From assembly GCA_030529305.1 (NCBI GenBank), contig JAUMXD010000019.1, positions 1 to 21,598 of the forward strand: a DNA stretch of 21,598 nucleotides, written 5' to 3'. Shown here in pieces: positions 5,977 to 14,718 of the stretch (its first letter is position 1; each line of letters begins with the position of its first letter). The notes under the pieces are model-generated. The model had not been told where the DNA came from and searched no databases. It saw only the letters and a program-made list of their open reading frames with translations. The position numbers were made by a program, and so were the translations under genes. The DNA is from Allobrachymonas sp. (GTDB lineage: Bacteria; Pseudomonadota; Gammaproteobacteria; Burkholderiales; Burkholderiaceae).

Positions 5977-8418
5977 TCAGTTGTCGTGGAAGATGTCGGT
6001 AACGCCACCAGAGGAACTGCCACCCAACGAGCCGCCAGCCTCGTCGCTGCCCTGGTTGAAGCCGTCACCTTGCAAGGTGGTGTCGGTGCCGTCGCTGGCA
6101 GTCAAGCTGCTGTCCACACCGATGCTGGCAACGGCGCGGCCGCCGGCAAATTCGCTGTAGGCCCAGTCGCCGCCCGATTGCTGCACGCCCGCAGGCGGCT
6201 TGGCCGTGAGGGATGCAACAGGCACATCGGCCAGGGCCGTGCGCATGTAGCGAATCCAGATGGGCAGGCTCAAGCCACCGCCTGTTTCGCGGTCGCCCAG
6301 GTTGCGCGGGGTATCAAAGCCGAACCAGACCACGGCGACCACATTGCTCTGAAAGCCCGCAAACCAGGCATCTTTGGCGTCGTTTGTGGTGCCGGTTTTG
6401 CCGTACAGGTCCGACCGGCCCAGTTCGGCTGCTGCGCGTGCAGCTGTGCCGCGAATGGCCACGTCATTCATCATGGTGTTCATGATGAAGGCGTTGCGTT
6501 GTGGAATGGCTCGCATGCTTTCGTCCAGCACGGGCGGGGAGACTTCGGCGATGGTGTTGCCGCGCTGGTCTTTGATCAGGGCAATGATGTAGGGGTTGAC
6601 CTTGTAGCCGCCATTGGCAAAAACGGAAAAGCCCGTGGCCAGCTCCAGCGGCGTAACGGTGCCAGCGCCCAGGGCCATGGTCAGGTAGGGCGGCGTGCGC
6701 TCGGCCGGAAAGCCGAATCGGCCTGCCCAGTCTTGCGCTTTTTTGGTGCCCACGGTTTGCAGAATGCGCACGGACACCAGGTTTTTGGAGCGGATGAGAG
6801 CCTGGCGCATGCTCACAGGCGGGCCATTGCTGCCGTCGTAGTTTTTGGGCGACCAGGCGCGCCCGCCGGTCACGCTGGCATCAAGCGTGAAGGGGCTGTC
6901 GCTGATCATGGTGCTGGGCATCACGCCATCTTCCAGCGCAGCGGAGTAGATGAAGGGCTTGAAGCTGGAGCCCGGCTGGCGCTGGGCCTGGGTGACGCGG
7001 TTGAAATTGTTCTTGGCAAAGTCGAATCCGCCCACCAGGGCTTTGATGGCGCCCGTGTGCGGATCCATGGCCACCAGCGCGCTTTCGGCCTCGGGCAGTT
7101 GGCGGATTTCCCAGCCGTTTTTGGCTTGCACGATGCGCACCACCGCCCCGCGCCGAATGCGCTGCGCGGCTGGCGCGCGGTTGGAAAGCGACCAGGAGGC
7201 AAAGCGCAAACCGTTGCCGCTGATGGTGATGGGCTCGCTGTCGGTGCGGCGCACCACGACCTTGCCGGGCTTGGCCTCGATGACGACGGCGGCCAGCATC
7301 TCGCCCGCATCGGGGATGTTGCTCAGGGTTTCCTGGATGGTGTCGTCCAGCAATTCGGCGTCTTGCGGCAACTCGACGAAATATTCCGGCCCGCGATAGG
7401 CGCGTTTAGCGTCGTAATTGAGCACGCCCTGGCGCACGGCGTGGGTGGCGGCGTTCTGGTCGCGCGTGGAAATGGTGGTGTACACATTCAGGCCGCGGGT
7501 GTAGCTTTCGGCGCCGTATTGGGCGTAGATGAGCTGGCGCACCATCTCGCCCACATGGCCGGCTTGCACGGTGTCCTCTGCCGTCATGCGCTTGATGACC
7601 AGCGGCGTGGCCTTGGCCGCTTCGGCCTGTTCGCGCGTGACGAAGCCGTTTTCGACCATGCGATCGAGGATGTAGAGCTGGCGGATGCGCGCGCGCTCGG
7701 GGTTGACGATGGGGTTGTAGAGCGAAGGCGCCTTGGGCAGGCCGGCCAGCATGGCGGCCTCGGCCAGGTTCACGTCTTTGATCGATTTGCCGAAATAGGC
7801 TTCGGCCGCTGCGGCAAAGCCGTAGGCGCGGTTGCCCAGAAAGATCTGGTTCATGTAGATGTCCAGAATCTGGTCTTTGCTCAGCGCATGCTCCATCTTG
7901 AAGGCCAGCAGCATTTCGTAAATCTTGCGCTTGATGGTCTTTTCGGACGACAGGTACACATTGCGCGCTACCTGCATGGTGATGGTGGACGCGCCCTGGC
8001 TCTTGGCCTTGCTGAAGTTGGCAATGCCCGCGCGCAGCACGCCGGTGTAATCCACGCCGCGATGTGCGTAGAAGCGGGCGTCTTCAATGGCCAGCACGGC
8101 GTCTTTCACCGTTTTGGGAATTTCATCGAAAGGCACGTAAATGCGGCGCTCTTCGCCAAATTCCGAAATCAAATCGCCTTCGGCCGTGAAGATGCGCAAG
8201 GGCAGCTTTGGTTGGTAGTGCTGCAGACTGGAGATATCCGGCAGCCGGGTGTAGGCAATGGCCAGCCCCATCAGGGTCAGCATCAAAGCCACCAGCGCCG
8301 TGGCGACCGGGATGGTGATCATCCACAGCAGAATGCGGAGCCCCAGCCTGGATTTGGGTGCGGTGTGGCTGGGCGGAGAATCTTCGGGCGAGTGAGACAT
8401 AGGCTCTTGAAAACTCAT
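5977..8418 (-). CDS. mrcA: Penicillin-binding protein 1A, bifunctional peptidoglycan glycosyltransferase/transpeptidase
   Basis: A class A PBP that polymerises lipid II and cross-links peptidoglycan at the periplasmic face of the inner membrane. The product is 813 residues. A cytoplasmic tail and single membrane anchor (about 27-56) precede a GT51 domain with catalytic E112 in EDARFY and the motifs GASTITMQVARN and GNRAYGF. An OB-like insertion, typical of PBP1A, follows. The transpeptidase has SSFK (S484-K487), SKN (544-546) and KTGTT (674-678). The C-terminus is a Gly/Ser-rich tail. ATG 8418 and ATG 8400 (MSHSPED) are both possible; 8400 has a weak AAGAG upstream. The gene is divergent from the pil operon, the usual ponA-pilM arrangement. 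A terminator-like hairpin lies just before the start codon. Confidence 0.95.
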   Translation of the reverse strand: MSFQEPMSHSPEDSPPSHTAPKSRLGLRILLWMITIPVATALVALMLTLMGLAIAYTRLPDISSLQHYQPKLPLRIFTAEGDLISEFGEERRIYVPFDEIPKTVKDAVLAIEDARFYAHRGVDYTGVLRAGIANFSKAKSQGASTITMQVARNVYLSSEKTIKRKIYEMLLAFKMEHALSKDQILDIYMNQIFLGNRAYGFAAAAEAYFGKSIKDVNLAEAAMLAGLPKAPSLYNPIVNPERARIRQLYILDRMVENGFVTREQAEAAKATPLVIKRMTAEDTVQAGHVGEMVRQLIYAQYGAESYTRGLNVYTTISTRDQNAATHAVRQGVLNYDAKRAYRGPEYFVELPQDAELLDDTIQETLSNIPDAGEMLAAVVIEAKPGKVVVRRTDSEPITISGNGLRFASWSLSNRAPAAQRIRRGAVVRIVQAKNGWEIRQLPEAESALVAMDPHTGAIKALVGGFDFAKNNFNRVTQAQRQPGSSFKPFIYSAALEDGVMPSTMISDSPFTLDASVTGGRAWSPKNYDGSNGPPVSMRQALIRSKNLVSVRILQTVGTKKAQDWAGRFGFPAERTPPYLTMALGAGTVTPLELATGFSVFANGGYKVNPYIIALIKDQRGNTIAEVSPPVLDESMRAIPQRNAFIMNTMMNDVAIRGTAARAAAELGRSDLYGKTGTTNDAKDAWFAGFQSNVVAVVWFGFDTPRNLGDRETGGGLSLPIWIRYMRTALADVPVASLTAKPPAGVQQSGGDWAYSEFAGGRAVASIGVDSSLTASDGTDTTLQGDGFNQGSDEAGGSLGGSSSGGVTDIFHDN

Positions 8419-8430
8419 TCACGTTCAAGG

Positions 8431-8455
8431 AAAAAAGCCGCCCAAAAAGGCAGCT
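8431..8455 (-). terminator. Terminator-like hairpin in the mrcA leader
   Basis: On the minus strand AGCTGCC (8455-8449), a 6-base loop and GGCGGCT (8442-8436) form a 7-position stem with one mismatch, followed at once by six T's (8436-8431). It ends 12 bases before the upstream mrcA ATG. It could be an attenuator or stop readthrough from elsewhere; no antiterminator was identified. Confidence 0.4.
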
Positions 8456-8748
8456 ATGAAGTCTGCGCATTGTGCATCAGATGCCCGGCTTGCTGCCTGG
8501 CTAAATGCAAGGCGATTCAGTAATTTGCAAGGATGTGAAAGAGCGTTGCGTGGTTTGCGCCGCTTGGTTACAGCGGCTGCGTGTGTCTTCAAGCGCACGG
8601 GCGCTCCAAGCTGTTGATCTGCCTGGGTTCATTTAAGAAGGGTTCTGGCAAGCTAAATGCCCTTTGCAATCAGGGCTGCAGCGAGGTATAAGCCAATAGG
8701 CAAGGTCACTTCAGCCTCAACAAAGCCGATACGGATATGCTCGAATGA

Positions 8749-8774
8749 ATGTACTGTTTTGGCAACAGTTACAT
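8749..8774. repeat. Inverted repeat upstream of the pil operon
   Basis: ATGTACTGTT (8749-8758) and AACAGTTACAT (8764-8774) form a 10-bp dyad with one extra base and a TTGGC centre. It lies about 185 bases before pilM and could be an operator or RNA stem. Related TGTTAC words recur near 8814 and 8877. Confidence 0.35.
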
Positions 8775-8959
8775 GCCTTATTTGGAGCAAGCCTGAATCA
8801 AACGCATACCGACTGTTACGATTGCTGCAGAATGGATGTAAGCAAAACGCATCAAGTCTCTACGTTCTTTGCGCTTTGTTACTGACCGGGCTTTCTCTTT
8901 TTTCATCAGCGCGGTTCAAAAGTACACGGCACAAGGGGCGCAGCAAACGGAGGCAAAGA

Positions 8960-10039
8960 TTGGTTTCACTGGACTTTTTTTCTTCAAAGCCGCCTGCCAC
9001 ACTGGGTCTGGATATTGGCACAGGCAGCATTCGGCTGGTTGAGCTTGATCGTGCAGCCTCTGGCAAATGGGTTCTGGAGCGTTGCACGGTAGAGCTTTTG
9101 CCGCCAGGCGTTATCGCTTCCGACGGCAGCATTGAGCAGTTCGATCAGGCGGTGGATGCCGTCAAGCGTGTCGTCAGAAAGTCGGGCACACGCGCCAAAA
9201 CCGTGGTGGCCGCGCTGCCGCCCTCTGCGGTCATCGCCAAGAAAGTGGTTCTGCCCGAAGGTTTGAGCGAAAACGAAATCGACCTTCAAGTCGAAAGCGA
9301 GGCCAACCAGTACATCCCGTTCTCGCTGGACGAAGTGAGCCTGGATTACTACAGGATGGGGCCGTCCCGCACCTCGGTGGGGGATGAGGAGGTCATGATC
9401 GTCGCAGCGCGCAAGGAGCGTGTGGACGACATGACTGCCCTGATGAACGCGGCCGGGCTGCGCTTGAAGGTGCTGGATGTGGCCTCGTTTGCAGCGCAAG
9501 CGGCAACCGAGCGTCTGGTCAAAGGCTTGCCCAACCGCGGGCGTGACGCCATGATCGCCTTGGTGCACGTTGGCGCTGCCAGCACCTATGTGCACATGCT
9601 GCGCAATGGCGAGGTGCTGTTCGAGCGCGAGCAGCCTTTTGGCGGCACGCATCTGACGCAGCACATTGCTCGCCTGTACGGCATGACGCAAGAAGAGGCC
9701 GAGTCCAAGAAAGTGGCGGGGCAGCTGCCTGACGACTACTCGGAAGTGATCTTGCGCCCCTTCATGGAGCGCTTGGCGCAAGAAATACAAAGCGCCTTGC
9801 AGTTCTTCTACAGCAGCACGCCTTACAACAAGGTGGACTACATCCTGCTCTCGGGTGGCTCGGCTTCTTTGCCCAAGCTCACAGAAGTCGTGACGCAGAC
9901 TACGGGTGCCGCCTGCTTGCTGGCCAACCCCTTTGATGAAATGGGCATGGGGGCGCATGTGCAAGATCGCAAATTGCGACGTGACGCGCCTGCATTCCTG
10001 ACTGCCTGTGGCTTGGCCATGCGGAGGTTCACATCGTGA
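8960..10039 (+). CDS. pilM: PilM, actin-like type IV pilus alignment protein
   Basis: Cytoplasmic actin-fold ATP-binding protein that docks on the N-terminus of PilN and couples the alignment complex to the pilus motor. The product is 359 residues, as usual. The N-terminal phosphate loop GLDIGTGSIRLVEL, the central ALPPSAVIAKKVVLP with NEIDLQVESEANQYIPF, and the C-terminal nucleotide-binding DYILLSGGSASLPKL match the family. The start is a TTG at 8960, chosen because GGAGG (8949-8953) sits 6 bases upstream and MVSLDFFSSK fits PilM N-termini. Longer starts back to 8657 would add about 100 residues without family resemblance. First gene of pilMNOPQ; its TGA overlaps the pilN GTG by 4 bases (GTGA). 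Confidence 0.95.
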   Translation: MVSLDFFSSKPPATLGLDIGTGSIRLVELDRAASGKWVLERCTVELLPPGVIASDGSIEQFDQAVDAVKRVVRKSGTRAKTVVAALPPSAVIAKKVVLPEGLSENEIDLQVESEANQYIPFSLDEVSLDYYRMGPSRTSVGDEEVMIVAARKERVDDMTALMNAAGLRLKVLDVASFAAQAATERLVKGLPNRGRDAMIALVHVGAASTYVHMLRNGEVLFEREQPFGGTHLTQHIARLYGMTQEEAESKKVAGQLPDDYSEVILRPFMERLAQEIQSALQFFYSSTPYNKVDYILLSGGSASLPKLTEVVTQTTGAACLLANPFDEMGMGAHVQDRKLRRDAPAFLTACGLAMRRFTS

Positions 10040-10644
10040 TTCTGGTCAATTTATTGCCTCATCGCGAGGAGGCGCGCAAGCGCCGTCAACAAACATTCAA
10101 TGCCATGCTGGGCGTAGCGGCAGTTGCTGGCCTGTTGGCGGGCGGCTTGGTCTGGAAGTATTACGACTACCGTATTCAAGCCCAGGAAGAAGTCAATAGT
10201 TTCATCCAGGCAGAAAACGCCAAGCTGGACGAAAAAATCAAGGAAGTCAAGGACGTTGAAGCAGAAATTGCCGCCTTGCGCGAGCGCCAACAGGCTGTTG
10301 AAAGCCTGCAGCAGGAGCGCAACGATCCCGTCATGCTGTTCAACGAGTTGACTTCCAAAATGCCCGATGGCATGTACCTGACCAGTCTCAAGCAGACAGA
10401 TGCCGTGGTGAGTCTGGAGGGCATGGCTCAATCCAACGAGCGGGTGTCGGAGTTCTTGCGCAATTTGCGCGACTCGGCGCTGTTTGCCGTACCGCCCAAG
10501 CTGGAGCAGACATTGGTGCAAGAAGTGAGCTTGTCCAACAAGAGCAAACACCAAGCCTACAGCTTCAAGATGCTGTTGACATTGAAAAAGCCCGAAAACC
10601 CTGACGAGAAAAAAGCTGGCGCCAAAGCCAAGCCAGCCGCATGA
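10036..10644 (+). CDS. pilN: PilN, inner-membrane type IV pilus alignment protein
   Basis: A bitopic membrane protein of 202 residues. The cytoplasmic N-terminus MILVNLLPHREEARKRR carries the conserved (I/V)NLLP motif that binds PilM. A membrane segment spans about 22-42, then a coiled coil (about 50-100, KLDEKIKEVKDVEAEIAALR), then a ferredoxin-like periplasmic domain. The C-terminus is Lys/Ala-rich and probably disordered. It heterodimerises with PilO. The GTG start at 10036 overlaps the pilM stop and has GGAGG at 10023-10027, indicating coupled translation. Confidence 0.94.
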   Translation: MILVNLLPHREEARKRRQQTFNAMLGVAAVAGLLAGGLVWKYYDYRIQAQEEVNSFIQAENAKLDEKIKEVKDVEAEIAALRERQQAVESLQQERNDPVMLFNELTSKMPDGMYLTSLKQTDAVVSLEGMAQSNERVSEFLRNLRDSALFAVPPKLEQTLVQEVSLSNKSKHQAYSFKMLLTLKKPENPDEKKAGAKAKPAA

Positions 10645-10668
10645 GTTTGCGAATGAATAAGGTTTGTT

Positions 10669-11397
10669 ATGGCAATCAAGATGAAACCTCCAGCGCGCGA
10701 TAAAAAACGCGCCAAAAAGTCGGCAACCAAGCTTGTGCTGCCCAAAATGGATTTGGCGGCACAGTTTCGCGGGGCTGACTGGCGCAATCCGGCTACCATG
10801 CCACTGGCGCCACAACTGCTGCTGTATTTCTTGGTGGCTGCGGCGGCTGTGCTTGTGGTTTGGCTGTTGCTGGTGCGCGACCAGCTGACTGAGCTGGAGT
10901 CTCGCCAGCAAGAAGAAGAAAAGCACCGTGCAGAATTTGTGGAAAAAACCACCAAAGTGGCCAATTTGGAGCCGCTTTTGCAACAAAAACAGCAGGCTGA
11001 GGAATATGTGGCCCAGCTGGAAAAGCAATTGCCGGGCAAGTCGGAAATGGCCAGCTTGCTTTCGGATATCAACCAAGCGGGTGTTGGTCGCAGCTTGCAG
11101 TTTGAGCTTTTCAAGCCAGGCAATGAGGAGGTCAAGACTTATTACGCGCAGCTGCCGGTAGCTATTCGTGTTTCAGGTCAATTTTCCGATATTGCTTCAT
11201 TCGCTGCAGATATTGCGCATTTGTCGCGTATCGTCACGTTAAGCAATATGAATATCGGAGAAGGGAAAGACGCTAAAAAGAATACGGGCAGCTTGGTGAT
11301 GGAGGCAACAGCCAACACATTCCGTTATCTGGATAAAAACGAAAAAGCTGCTAACGCCCAAAATGCAGCCAAAGCCAAACAAGGGGCAAAATCATGA
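10669..11397 (+). CDS. pilO: PilO, inner-membrane type IV pilus alignment protein
   Basis: A 242-residue partner of PilN. A long basic cytoplasmic N-terminus (about 45 residues, KKRAKK) precedes one membrane helix (LLLYFLVAAAAVLVVWLLLV, about 50-69). A coiled coil rich in Q/E/K follows (about 72-125), then a periplasmic ferredoxin-like domain with LSDINQAGV and the later SRIVTLSNMNI typical of PilO. The tail is Ala/Lys-rich. ATG 10669 has AAGG 7 bases upstream and lies 24 bases after pilN. Its stop overlaps pilP by ATGA. Confidence 0.93.
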   Translation: MAIKMKPPARDKKRAKKSATKLVLPKMDLAAQFRGADWRNPATMPLAPQLLLYFLVAAAAVLVVWLLLVRDQLTELESRQQEEEKHRAEFVEKTTKVANLEPLLQQKQQAEEYVAQLEKQLPGKSEMASLLSDINQAGVGRSLQFELFKPGNEEVKTYYAQLPVAIRVSGQFSDIASFAADIAHLSRIVTLSNMNIGEGKDAKKNTGSLVMEATANTFRYLDKNEKAANAQNAAKAKQGAKS

Positions 11398-11939
11398 AGC
11401 GCTCCATCATCTGCATAACGATTTGTTCCGTTGCGCTCGCTTTAGCAGGTTGTGGCAATAGCCGAATGCGCGAAACAGAAGCTTGGATGCAAGAGGAAAG
11501 AAATAAGACGCGTCCGGCCGTCAAGCCCTTGCCTGAGCCCAAGCCTTATACGGCGGTGAACTATATGCCTCCGGCTGGGGTTGAGCCATTCAGTGTCGAT
11601 CGCTTGCTCCAAGCCATCAGCGCAGCCAATGCCAGCAGTCCTGCTTCGGCGCTGTATCGCTCGGTAGCAGAAGGGCGCAGAAAACAGCCTTTGGAAGCCT
11701 ATCCTCTGGACACCATGCACTATGTGGGCATGTTGCAAAAAGATGGGCGCGTAGTAGCCTTGATAAAGGTTGACAACTTGCTCTATCAAATCCGGGTGGG
11801 TGATTTCATGGGCCAGAATTTTGGCCGGGTTACCTCTATCAAAGAAAGCCAAGTGGCGCTGCGTGAAGTGGTGCAAGACGCTGTTGGCGAATGGATTGAG
11901 CGCGATACCACATTGAACTTGCAGGAAGGAAGTAAATAA
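11394..11939 (+). CDS. pilP: PilP, type IV pilus inner-membrane lipoprotein
   Basis: A 181-residue lipoprotein linking PilN/PilO to the secretin PilQ. The signal peptide ends in the lipobox LAGC with lipidated C20. A charged, proline-rich disordered stretch follows (about 38-62, VKPLPEPKP), which in homologues contacts PilN/PilO. The C-terminal beta-sandwich has DTMHYVGMLQ, VALIKVDNLLYQIRVGDFMGQNFG and the ending EGWIERDTTLNL-type motif (here GEWIERDTTLNL). The start overlaps the pilO stop (ATGA) and the stop overlaps the pilQ start (TAATG), so translation is probably coupled along the operon. Confidence 0.94.
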   Translation: MKRSIICITICSVALALAGCGNSRMRETEAWMQEERNKTRPAVKPLPEPKPYTAVNYMPPAGVEPFSVDRLLQAISAANASSPASALYRSVAEGRRKQPLEAYPLDTMHYVGMLQKDGRVVALIKVDNLLYQIRVGDFMGQNFGRVTSIKESQVALREVVQDAVGEWIERDTTLNLQEGSK

Positions 11940-14026
11940 TGCAGACAAAACTTAATCAACACTTCCGCCGTTGGGCAGGAAAAACTGCGCTGTTTACAGC
12001 GTCCGCCGTGTTCAGTATGGCGGCCTATGCGCAAAATGCCATTGAAAACATCACCGGCTTTGTTCAGGGTGGCGCCGAGGTGGTGCGCGTTGAGCTGACC
12101 GAACCTCTGACTACCTTGCCAGCAGGCTTTGTGGTGCAGAACCCGCCGCGCATCGCTTTGGACTTGCCTGGTGTAGATAGCAAGGTTTCCCGGCAGCTGC
12201 AAGAATTCAACCGCGGCAATTTGCGTTCAGCTCAGGTGGTGCAGGGCAATGGGCGTTCGCGTGTGGTGATCAATCTGAAGCAGTCTACGACTTATCGGGC
12301 GGATATCAGTGGCAAGTCTTTGCTGGTAACGTTGAGCCCTGCTCCCTTGTCGGCGCCAGCCAAAGCCACGCAGCAAGTCTTTGCCGAAAGCCGCAACACC
12401 AGCGTATTGCCTTTGCGCGGCATTGACTTCCGCCGTGGTGCGGACAACAGCGGTCGCATTGTTGTACAGCTTCCCAATAGCCAAGTGGGGGTGGATATCA
12501 AGCCCCAAGGTCAGAACTTGGTGGTGGACTTGCTGAAGTCTTCACTGCCGCCATCTTTGAACAAACGCTTTGACGTGACCGACTTTGGCACGCCAGTGCA
12601 GCGCGTAACGGCAGCCCAGTCGGGTGACCGGGTGCGCTTGACGATCGCTGCGCGTGGCGAGTGGGAGCATTCTGCTTACCAAAGTGATGATCAATTGGTG
12701 GTAGAGCTGCACCCCCTGCGTGTTGATCCGAACAAGCTCACGCAAGGCCCGGGTTATCGTGGCGAGAAATTGTCGCTGAACTTCCAGAACGTTGAAATTC
12801 GTGCGCTGCTGCAAGTCATTGCCGATTTCACGAACTTCAACATCATTACATCTGACAGTGTCAACGGTAACTTGACGCTGCGTTTGAAAGATGTGCCTTG
12901 GGATCAGGCTCTGGACGTGGTGCTGCAAGCCAAAGGCTTGGGCATGCGCAAAAACGGCAATGTGATCTGGATTGCGCCCAAGGATGAAATGGCCGCCAAA
13001 GAAAAGCAGGAACTGGAAGCGCGTGCAGCCGTGACTGGTCTGGAGCCACTGCGTACCCAGTCGTATCAACTGAACTATGCCAAAGCGGTTGATTTGCTCA
13101 AGGGGCTTGAGGGAGAAGGTGGTTCAGGCAAGGGCACCAAGATGCTCAGCGCTCGTGGTTCGGCTATTGCCGAGTCTCGTACGAATATGCTGTTCGTAAC
13201 GGATGTGCCTTCCGTGCTGGATCAGATTTCGGCCATGATCGCCAAGCTGGATGTGCCCGTCCGCCAGGTGATGATCGAGGCGCGCATGGTTGAGGCAGCC
13301 GACACATGGGGCCAGTCTCTGGGTGTGCGTTTGGGCATCAACGGCCTCAATGCAGGCCAGCGTGGCACAGACTTGGGCTCATCCAAAGGCGACACGATTC
13401 GCATGGGCTTGGGGAATAACAACAGCTTGTATAACTTCGCTGCTCCCGCGTTGAGCAGTGGCGACGTGAACCCTGCAGCATTGGCCATTTCGATTTTCAG
13501 CTCTGGTGCAGCGCGCTTCCTGAATCTGGAAATTTCTGCTCTTGAAGCAGACGGCAATGGCAAGGTGATTTCCAGCCCACGCGTGGTAACGGCCGATCAA
13601 ACCAAAGCCATCATTGAACAAGGTGTGAACCTGCCTTATCTCGTAGCCTCCTCCAGTGGCGCTACAGCCGTGCAATTCCAGAAGGCTTCGCTGAAGCTGG
13701 AAGTGACGCCGCAGATCACGCCTGAGGGCAGCGTCATCATGGACGTGGATATCACCAACGACCAGGTGGATCGCCCGACAGTTGCTGGTTATGCCATCAG
13801 CACCAAGCACATTCAAACCAATGTGCTGGTAGAAAATGGCGGTACGGTAGTCATCGGCGGGATCTATACCGTGAACGAAACAAGCGGTATTTCCAAGGTG
13901 CCGCTGTTGGGTGACATTCCGGTATTGGGCAATTTGTTCAAAAACCGCAAAAAAGAATCGACCAAGCGTGAAATGCTGGTGTTCCTGACGCCGAAAATCG
14001 TCAGCGAGCGTGCGGCAATCCGCTAA
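11939..14026 (+). CDS. pilQ: PilQ, type IV pilus secretin
   Basis: Outer-membrane gated channel for the pilus, 695 residues. A signal peptide ends at AYA about residue 31. Two AMIN domains (about 36-135 and 155-260) bind peptidoglycan. An STN/N0 domain (about 278-350, LSLNFQNVEIRALLQVIADF) and a secretin N1 domain (about 370-465) follow, then the secretin barrel (about 530-690). The barrel shows SSPRVVTADQTKAIIEQG, VTPQITPEGSV and the conserved end VPLLGDIPVLGNLFK. Lengths and order are as expected for betaproteobacterial PilQ. Last pil gene of the cluster; aroK follows after 36 bases. Confidence 0.96.
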   Translation: MQTKLNQHFRRWAGKTALFTASAVFSMAAYAQNAIENITGFVQGGAEVVRVELTEPLTTLPAGFVVQNPPRIALDLPGVDSKVSRQLQEFNRGNLRSAQVVQGNGRSRVVINLKQSTTYRADISGKSLLVTLSPAPLSAPAKATQQVFAESRNTSVLPLRGIDFRRGADNSGRIVVQLPNSQVGVDIKPQGQNLVVDLLKSSLPPSLNKRFDVTDFGTPVQRVTAAQSGDRVRLTIAARGEWEHSAYQSDDQLVVELHPLRVDPNKLTQGPGYRGEKLSLNFQNVEIRALLQVIADFTNFNIITSDSVNGNLTLRLKDVPWDQALDVVLQAKGLGMRKNGNVIWIAPKDEMAAKEKQELEARAAVTGLEPLRTQSYQLNYAKAVDLLKGLEGEGGSGKGTKMLSARGSAIAESRTNMLFVTDVPSVLDQISAMIAKLDVPVRQVMIEARMVEAADTWGQSLGVRLGINGLNAGQRGTDLGSSKGDTIRMGLGNNNSLYNFAAPALSSGDVNPAALAISIFSSGAARFLNLEISALEADGNGKVISSPRVVTADQTKAIIEQGVNLPYLVASSSGATAVQFQKASLKLEVTPQITPEGSVIMDVDITNDQVDRPTVAGYAISTKHIQTNVLVENGGTVVIGGIYTVNETSGISKVPLLGDIPVLGNLFKNRKKESTKREMLVFLTPKIVSERAAIR

Positions 14027-14062
14027 GGATTCATCCAGTCATCTGTAGAAAGTGAACCCGTC

Positions 14063-14578
14063 TTGCAAAACATCATTCTGATTGGCTTGCCGGGTTCCGG
14101 AAAAACCTCTGCCGGGCGCCGTGTCGCCCGGCATTTTTCTTGGCCCTTTGCGGATTCGGATGAGGTGCTGGAAAGCGCCTTAGGCATGCGTATCAAGGAG
14201 TATTTCGCCGCGCATGGTGAAGACGCTTTCAGGGATCAAGAAGCCCGCGTGTTGCAAGAGCTTTTAGCGCAGCAAGGGCCATTTGTTTTATCGACTGGCG
14301 GTGGTGCCGTATTGCGCGCGGAAAATCGCCAACTCCTGCGATCTGGCGGAGCCGTGTTTTATTTGCATGCTTCACCCGAAGCCATCTATCGACGCTTGAA
14401 GCACGATACGCAGCGGCCTTTGTTGCAAGTGCCTGATCCACTGGCAAAAATCCGATCCTTATTTGAAGAGCGCGAGCTTCTGTACCGAGAAACAGCGCAT
14501 CACATCATCCCCTGCGGCAGAAGTTCCGTAACAGCAACGGCTCAAAGAATCATTCAAAAAATACAGACAGGCGAATGA
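14063..14578 (+). CDS. aroK: Shikimate kinase
   Basis: Cytoplasmic enzyme phosphorylating shikimate to shikimate-3-phosphate, fifth step of aromatic amino acid synthesis. The 171-residue product has Walker A GLPGSGKT (8-15), the shikimate-binding aspartates in FADSD (D31, D33), FRDQE with R57, GGG at 79-81, and the lid arginine R118 in RPLLQ. The start is a TTG at 14063; the product would otherwise begin inside the P-loop strand, and no ATG or GTG is in frame nearby. The Shine-Dalgarno is weak. The pilQ-aroK-aroB order is conserved across many beta- and gammaproteobacteria. Confidence 0.93.
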   Translation: MQNIILIGLPGSGKTSAGRRVARHFSWPFADSDEVLESALGMRIKEYFAAHGEDAFRDQEARVLQELLAQQGPFVLSTGGGAVLRAENRQLLRSGGAVFYLHASPEAIYRRLKHDTQRPLLQVPDPLAKIRSLFEERELLYRETAHHIIPCGRSSVTATAQRIIQKIQTGE

Positions 14579-14585
14579 ACGCTGA

Positions 14586-14610
14586 AAAAGCAGCGGGAGC
14601 GGCGGCTTTT
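14586..14610 (+). terminator. Probable terminator after aroK
   Basis: AAAAGCAGC (14586-14594) pairs with GCGGCTTTT (14602-14610) with one A-G mismatch and a 7-base loop. The T4 is inside the stem, so strength is moderate. It lies 8 bases after the aroK stop and 109 bases before aroB, suggesting aroB has some independent transcription. Confidence 0.45.
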
Positions 14611-14718
14611 CAATTTGCGCAGTCTTGCGAATAGAAAAAATCTGTGTAATCGGCGCGTGAGCGAAATTGAAGAAGCGTCCGCTCTGTAAAAGGGCAGGCA
14701 TGCGCCACAATACATGGC

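Larger units (their letters stand above)
8419..8959. other. Gene-free divergent region between mrcA and pilM
   Basis: No reading frame here looks coding. The pilM frame stays open upstream to 8657, but that part has no recognisable protein character and a perfect Shine-Dalgarno sits immediately before the TTG at 8960. The region must hold the mrcA and pil operon promoters; I could not name convincing -35/-10 pairs. It contains the mrcA leader hairpin (8431-8455) and an inverted repeat at 8749-8774. Confidence 0.6.

Noticed and set aside
5938..8523. An 861-codon plus-strand open frame opposite mrcA
   Set aside because: It is the antisense of a fully recognisable PBP1A gene. Long antisense frames arise from G/C-rich third positions, and its product is low-complexity Gly/Ala/His with no family resemblance.
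8657..8959. N-terminal extension of pilM by about 100 residues
   Set aside because: A GGAGG with perfect spacing precedes TTG 8960, and the upstream translation does not resemble PilM or any exported protein.
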